Shown piece after piece: positions 42,626-45,143 of a stretch of DNA of 45,143 nt (position 1 is its first letter; each line of letters starts with the position of its first letter). Made by a program: the position numbers and the translations under genes. The stretch comes from Gammaproteobacteria bacterium (lineage in GTDB: Bacteria; Pseudomonadota; Gammaproteobacteria; Arenicellales; JAOTWM01), in the NCBI GenBank assembly GCA_029862885.1, contig JAOTWM010000002.1, positions 1 to 45,143 on the forward strand, read 5' to 3'. The notes beneath the pieces were generated by a model. It worked only from the letters and a program-made list of their open reading frames with translations. It was not told the origin of the DNA and did no database searches.

Positions 42626-43171
42626 CTATGCTACGGTGCCGACCCCGGAACATATACAAACACCACCCCAATTGAACCTTAACGTCACGCTATCGCCCGA
42701 CACCACGCTGTGGCTTCCCGCCGCAACTTGAACCGAACAAGAAACCAGACACTGGCCTACGGTACCCGTACAGTCACCAGTGCCAAAGCCACTGCCCTGA
42801 TACGTTCCACCGTCCGGATCTGTCCCGACGATAAGGCCGTCACAACCCAGTATTGCGCAACTGAGCGATACCGACGGATTGGATCGGCAACCGGGCGGAA
42901 TATCCGCTTCTCCAACTACCACCAAGTCACCCCCTCCCAACACCACCGCGGCAGTGACAACGGCCGACATACCGGAGGTACACGAACCAAGCGGCGCACA
43001 CGTGGTTTGTGCGTGAGCAGGCAACACCATGGCATCGACAACGGGCGTAGCCCATTTTTTCGGAATTACTCCCGCGACAGCACCTGTCGCGGCAAGTGTT
43101 TTTAGTGCTTTACGGCGGGAGGAACTTTCTTCTATTGTCCTCGTGTCTCGGTCATCCGTCTTCTTAGTCAT
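42626..43171 (-). CDS. Secreted cysteine-rich protein with Tat-like signal
   Basis: A 181-residue protein starting at ATG 43171 with GAGGT seven bases upstream; the track start at 43267 is rejected. A twin-arginine-like region (SSRRKALKTLAATGAVAGVI) is followed by PKKWATPVVDAMVLPAHAQT, giving a cleavage point after AHA. The mature ~115 residues carry ten cysteines in a Gly/Ser/Val-rich, beta-like sequence (CAPLGSC, SCAILGC, GDCTGTVGQCLVSC, GVCIC), suggesting several disulfides. I recognise the leader type, seen on small exported proteins of marine proteobacteria, but not the mature domain. It may be a surface structural protein or a substrate of the glycosyl- and sulfo-transferases. Confidence 0.65.
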   Translation of the reverse strand: MTKKTDDRDTRTIEESSSRRKALKTLAATGAVAGVIPKKWATPVVDAMVLPAHAQTTCAPLGSCTSGMSAVVTAAVVLGGGDLVVVGEADIPPGCRSNPSVSLSCAILGCDGLIVGTDPDGGTYQGSGFGTGDCTGTVGQCLVSCSVQVAAGSHSVVSGDSVTLRFNWGGVCICSGVGTVA

Positions 43172-43468
43172 ATTCGACCTCACGATAGCGCATTCAGGTG
43201 ATTGTGATGCGAGTCCAACCGTTTGAAGGTTAACGCATTTCTTGACATATGTATATATTTCGCGCAATTTGCCAAAATTATGGCCGATATGCCTACATGA
43301 GATATAAGTTATTGAAAATAATTGTTTATTTAGAGTGGCTCGCCGCTGTCTACAAAGTATGAGACGGCCACTAAGACCGTTTGCATCGATGCATAGGTGC
43401 GCTCTTTACATCGCTACTGATCGGTGCGCGCACCCATCGCATCGACTTCTGGCACCTTCTCGATACGC
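43172..43468. other. Divergent promoter region; no gene seen
   Basis: About 300 bases between the secreted-protein gene (minus) and the nucleotide-sugar dehydrogenase gene (plus). The half next to the secreted-protein gene is AT-rich (atatgtatatatttcgcg, gaaaataattgtttatttag), as expected for promoters. No repeat, RNA gene or small ORF with a ribosome site was seen. Confidence 0.4.
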
Positions 43469-44602
43469 ATGAACACACTATCGGTGATTGGTATTGGGCG
43501 TATCGGCCTGTGTTTTGCTCTGTTCCTCGAACGTGCGGGTTATAACGTAATCGGCTGCGACCGCGACCGCCGTCATGTTGACTCTATAAACAACCGAACC
43601 CATCGATCAACGGAACCGCGTGTGATTGATTTACTAGCCCAATCGACAAACTTTCGAGCCACTTCGAGCCTCACTGAGGCGGCCGAGGCGAGTCATTTTC
43701 TTTTTGTATGCGTTCGAACCGAATCGGAACCGGATGGAAAATACTGTCATTCTCAAATCGAATCGATGCTTGGCGAATTGGAAACACTGGGGCGCCACAA
43801 GCATACTAAGCGCTTGGTTATTTGCTGCAATATTAACCCGGGCTATAGCGACGCTGTCGCATTGAGGCTGCAGCCTCTAAATTACAGCGTAACTTACAAT
43901 CCGGAATGGGTACGACAGGGATCTATTCTCGATAATTTCACCAACCCCAATACTGTCGTGATTGGCGAGCCTGATGTATCCACAGGCGATGACTTAAGCG
44001 AAATTTATCGGCGTGCCTGCAATAATACACCACGGATAATTAGGACGACTCGATTGACCGCGGAGGTTATCAAGATTGCCCTTAATTGCTCGCTGGCAGC
44101 CAAGATCGCTTTGGCGAACATGATCGGGGATCTCGCAATTTGCAAGGATGTTGACCCCCACCAGGTACTTGATGCCATTGGTTCGGACCCACGCATAGGG
44201 GCACAGTTTTTTGCTTACGGGTTTGGGTACGGCGGTCCGTGCCTACCTCGAGACACTCGGGCATTTCGATATTGCGCCCGATCATGTGGTGCTGATGCAG
44301 CGATAATAGAAGCCGTCGAATCTGCGAATCGCGAACATTTAGACTTTCAGGTAGAACGATTTTGCAGCACCCACAGCATAGACGATATCGTATTAATCGA
44401 TGAAGTGTCCTATAAGCCGGGCGTTGATATCTTGGACGATTCACAGCAACTCCTGTTTGCCGTCAAGATTGCGCAACGAGGGTATAAAGTGAAGATACGA
44501 AGCACGAAACAATTAGTAGATAAGATCAGCCGATTATACGGCGATATGTTCGACTTCGACATCACCGATGCCTCTCCAACTATTGCGTCGGACGGCGCCT
44601 AG
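43469..44602 (+). CDS. UDP-glucose/GDP-mannose 6-dehydrogenase family protein
   Basis: A 377-residue NAD-dependent nucleotide-sugar dehydrogenase that would oxidise a UDP- or GDP-sugar to the uronic acid. The NAD fold opens with LSVIGIGRIGLCFALFLERAGYNVIGCD. The helical linker has the catalytic-type NCSLAAKIALANMIGD, and the active-site Cys is in GFGYGGPCLPRDTRAF. The C-terminal domain (~residues 300-377) is present but short compared with the usual ~430 residues. ATG at 43469 starts at the Rossmann strand; the track start at 43424 is rejected. Uronic acids are a common base for sulfated polysaccharides, which fits the neighbours. Confidence 0.85.
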   Translation: MNTLSVIGIGRIGLCFALFLERAGYNVIGCDRDRRHVDSINNRTHRSTEPRVIDLLAQSTNFRATSSLTEAAEASHFLFVCVRTESEPDGKYCHSQIESMLGELETLGRHKHTKRLVICCNINPGYSDAVALRLQPLNYSVTYNPEWVRQGSILDNFTNPNTVVIGEPDVSTGDDLSEIYRRACNNTPRIIRTTRLTAEVIKIALNCSLAAKIALANMIGDLAICKDVDPHQVLDAIGSDPRIGAQFFAYGFGYGGPCLPRDTRAFRYCARSCGADAAIIEAVESANREHLDFQVERFCSTHSIDDIVLIDEVSYKPGVDILDDSQQLLFAVKIAQRGYKVKIRSTKQLVDKISRLYGDMFDFDITDASPTIASDGA

Positions 44603-44661
44603 CCGACAATGCCGAACTTTGGAACCTTCTTCGATCCATCCGGGCGAATAATCATCTAACG

Positions 44662-45143
44662 ATGGTATCTTGTCTTCGAGTCGTTTCGTTCGGATTAATA
44701 GCGTCGCTTGCTTTAACGAACTGTAGCCCGAGTCGGCCTGCTCCACCGAATGTGATAATTTTTTTTGCCGATGACGCCGGATACTCCGATTTCGGATTTC
44801 AGGGCAGCGGCACCCATGTGACGCGGTGGATAGATTCCCTTGCGGAGCAAGGGACACGATTTTCGCAAGCTTACGCGTCTTCGTCAGTTTGTAGCCCCTC
44901 ACGAGCGGGACTGTTAACGGGCAGGTATCAGAATCGCTTTGGCGTTGAATTCAACCTTCCTACGTTTTCTAGCCAGCAATATTCACTTGAAAAACAAGGG
45001 TTGCCCTTATCGGAGATTACGCTAGCCGACCGGGCGAAACAGCACGGCTACCGCACGGCGATGATAGGCAAATGGCACCTTGGCGAGGCACCACAGTTTT
45101 TGCCCGATCAACGTGGATTCGACGAATACTTCGGACTGTTGGG
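44662..45143 (+). CDS. Canonical formylglycine-type sulfatase, lipoprotein, cut by window end
   Basis: Not in the track because the stop lies beyond the window. ATG at 44662 starts a lipoprotein signal (LRVVSFGLIASLALTNC, lipobox LTNC). The sulfatase core follows: VIIFFADDAGYSDFGF with the metal DD pair, AYASSSVCSPSRAGLLTGR with the C-x-P-x-R formylglycine motif, AMIGKWHLG, and RGFDEYFG at the edge. All catalytic residues in view are standard, in sharp contrast to the three paralogues in this window. It probably acts at the outer membrane on sulfated sugars. An FGE or anSME maturase must be encoded elsewhere. Confidence 0.9.
   Translation, partial: MVSCLRVVSFGLIASLALTNCSPSRPAPPNVIIFFADDAGYSDFGFQGSGTHVTRWIDSLAEQGTRFSQAYASSSVCSPSRAGLLTGRYQNRFGVEFNLPTFSSQQYSLEKQGLPLSEITLADRAKQHGYRTAMIGKWHLGEAPQFLPDQRGFDEYFGLL

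Noticed and set aside
1-45143. CRISPR array, complete IS element or rRNA
   Set aside because: No regularly spaced repeats, transposase gene with terminal repeats or rRNA-like sequence were seen by eye.

Overview
The window reads as a proteobacterial chromosome, most likely a gammaproteobacterium. The support is an overlapping mutY-yggX pair, a complete yejABEF-type peptide/microcin importer, and a PspA protein encoded close to a sigma-54 activator. The species cannot be named. No rRNA, CRISPR array or complete insertion sequence was seen. The middle of the window (about 21-35 kb) looks more AT-rich than the housekeeping part, judged by eye only.

Layout. (1) 1-4.7 kb is a decayed accessory island beside a tRNA-Phe gene. 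It holds a sulfotransferase fragment abutting an hsdM fragment, an AbiEi/AbiEii type IV toxin-antitoxin operon with an obvious palindromic operator, a DUF429-like gene, and an integrase lacking its N-terminus. (2) 4.8-13.2 kb is mostly core: yggX, mutY, a lipoprotein, and a yejABEF-type operon whose binding protein has a C-terminal membrane anchor. (3) 13.35-15.66 kb is a compact operon of two DUF1538 membrane proteins, a P-II-like protein and a CBS protein. (4) 16.1-21.3 kb is a PspA-centred envelope-stress module: a sigma-54-like promoter, a PspA-like protein, a polytopic membrane protein, a GAFTGA sigma-54 activator with a novel N-terminus, two small ORFs and a pseudokinase. (5) 21.3-45.1 kb is a large cluster for making, modifying or degrading sulfated or phosphorylated glycans. 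It contains four intact sulfotransferases, three paralogous sulfatase-fold proteins with replaced active sites, a type I phosphodiesterase-like protein, a canonical CSPSR sulfatase cut by the window end, a GT-A-like glycosyltransferase, two TPR-glycosyltransferases, two DUF5672 proteins, a nucleotide-sugar dehydrogenase, a TauABC/SsuABC-like importer, a BASS-family transporter and a cysteine-rich secreted protein.

How the genes may work together (inference). In region 5, TPR-glycosyltransferases, DUF5672 proteins and the dehydrogenase would build and acidify a surface polymer or glycoprotein. Sulfotransferases would decorate it, while the exported sulfatase-fold proteins and the ABC importer would process or recover sulfur-containing material. 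In region 4, the activator would drive the pspA-membrane protein operon from the sigma-54 site, with the pseudokinase as a non-catalytic signalling scaffold.

The two best candidates for undescribed biology are the C-x-x-C-N / PAG-x-[ST] sulfatase-fold paralogues (22.2, 23.9 and 30.9 kb), one of them in line with a sulfonate-type ABC transporter, and the PspA / membrane protein / sigma-54 activator / pseudokinase module.
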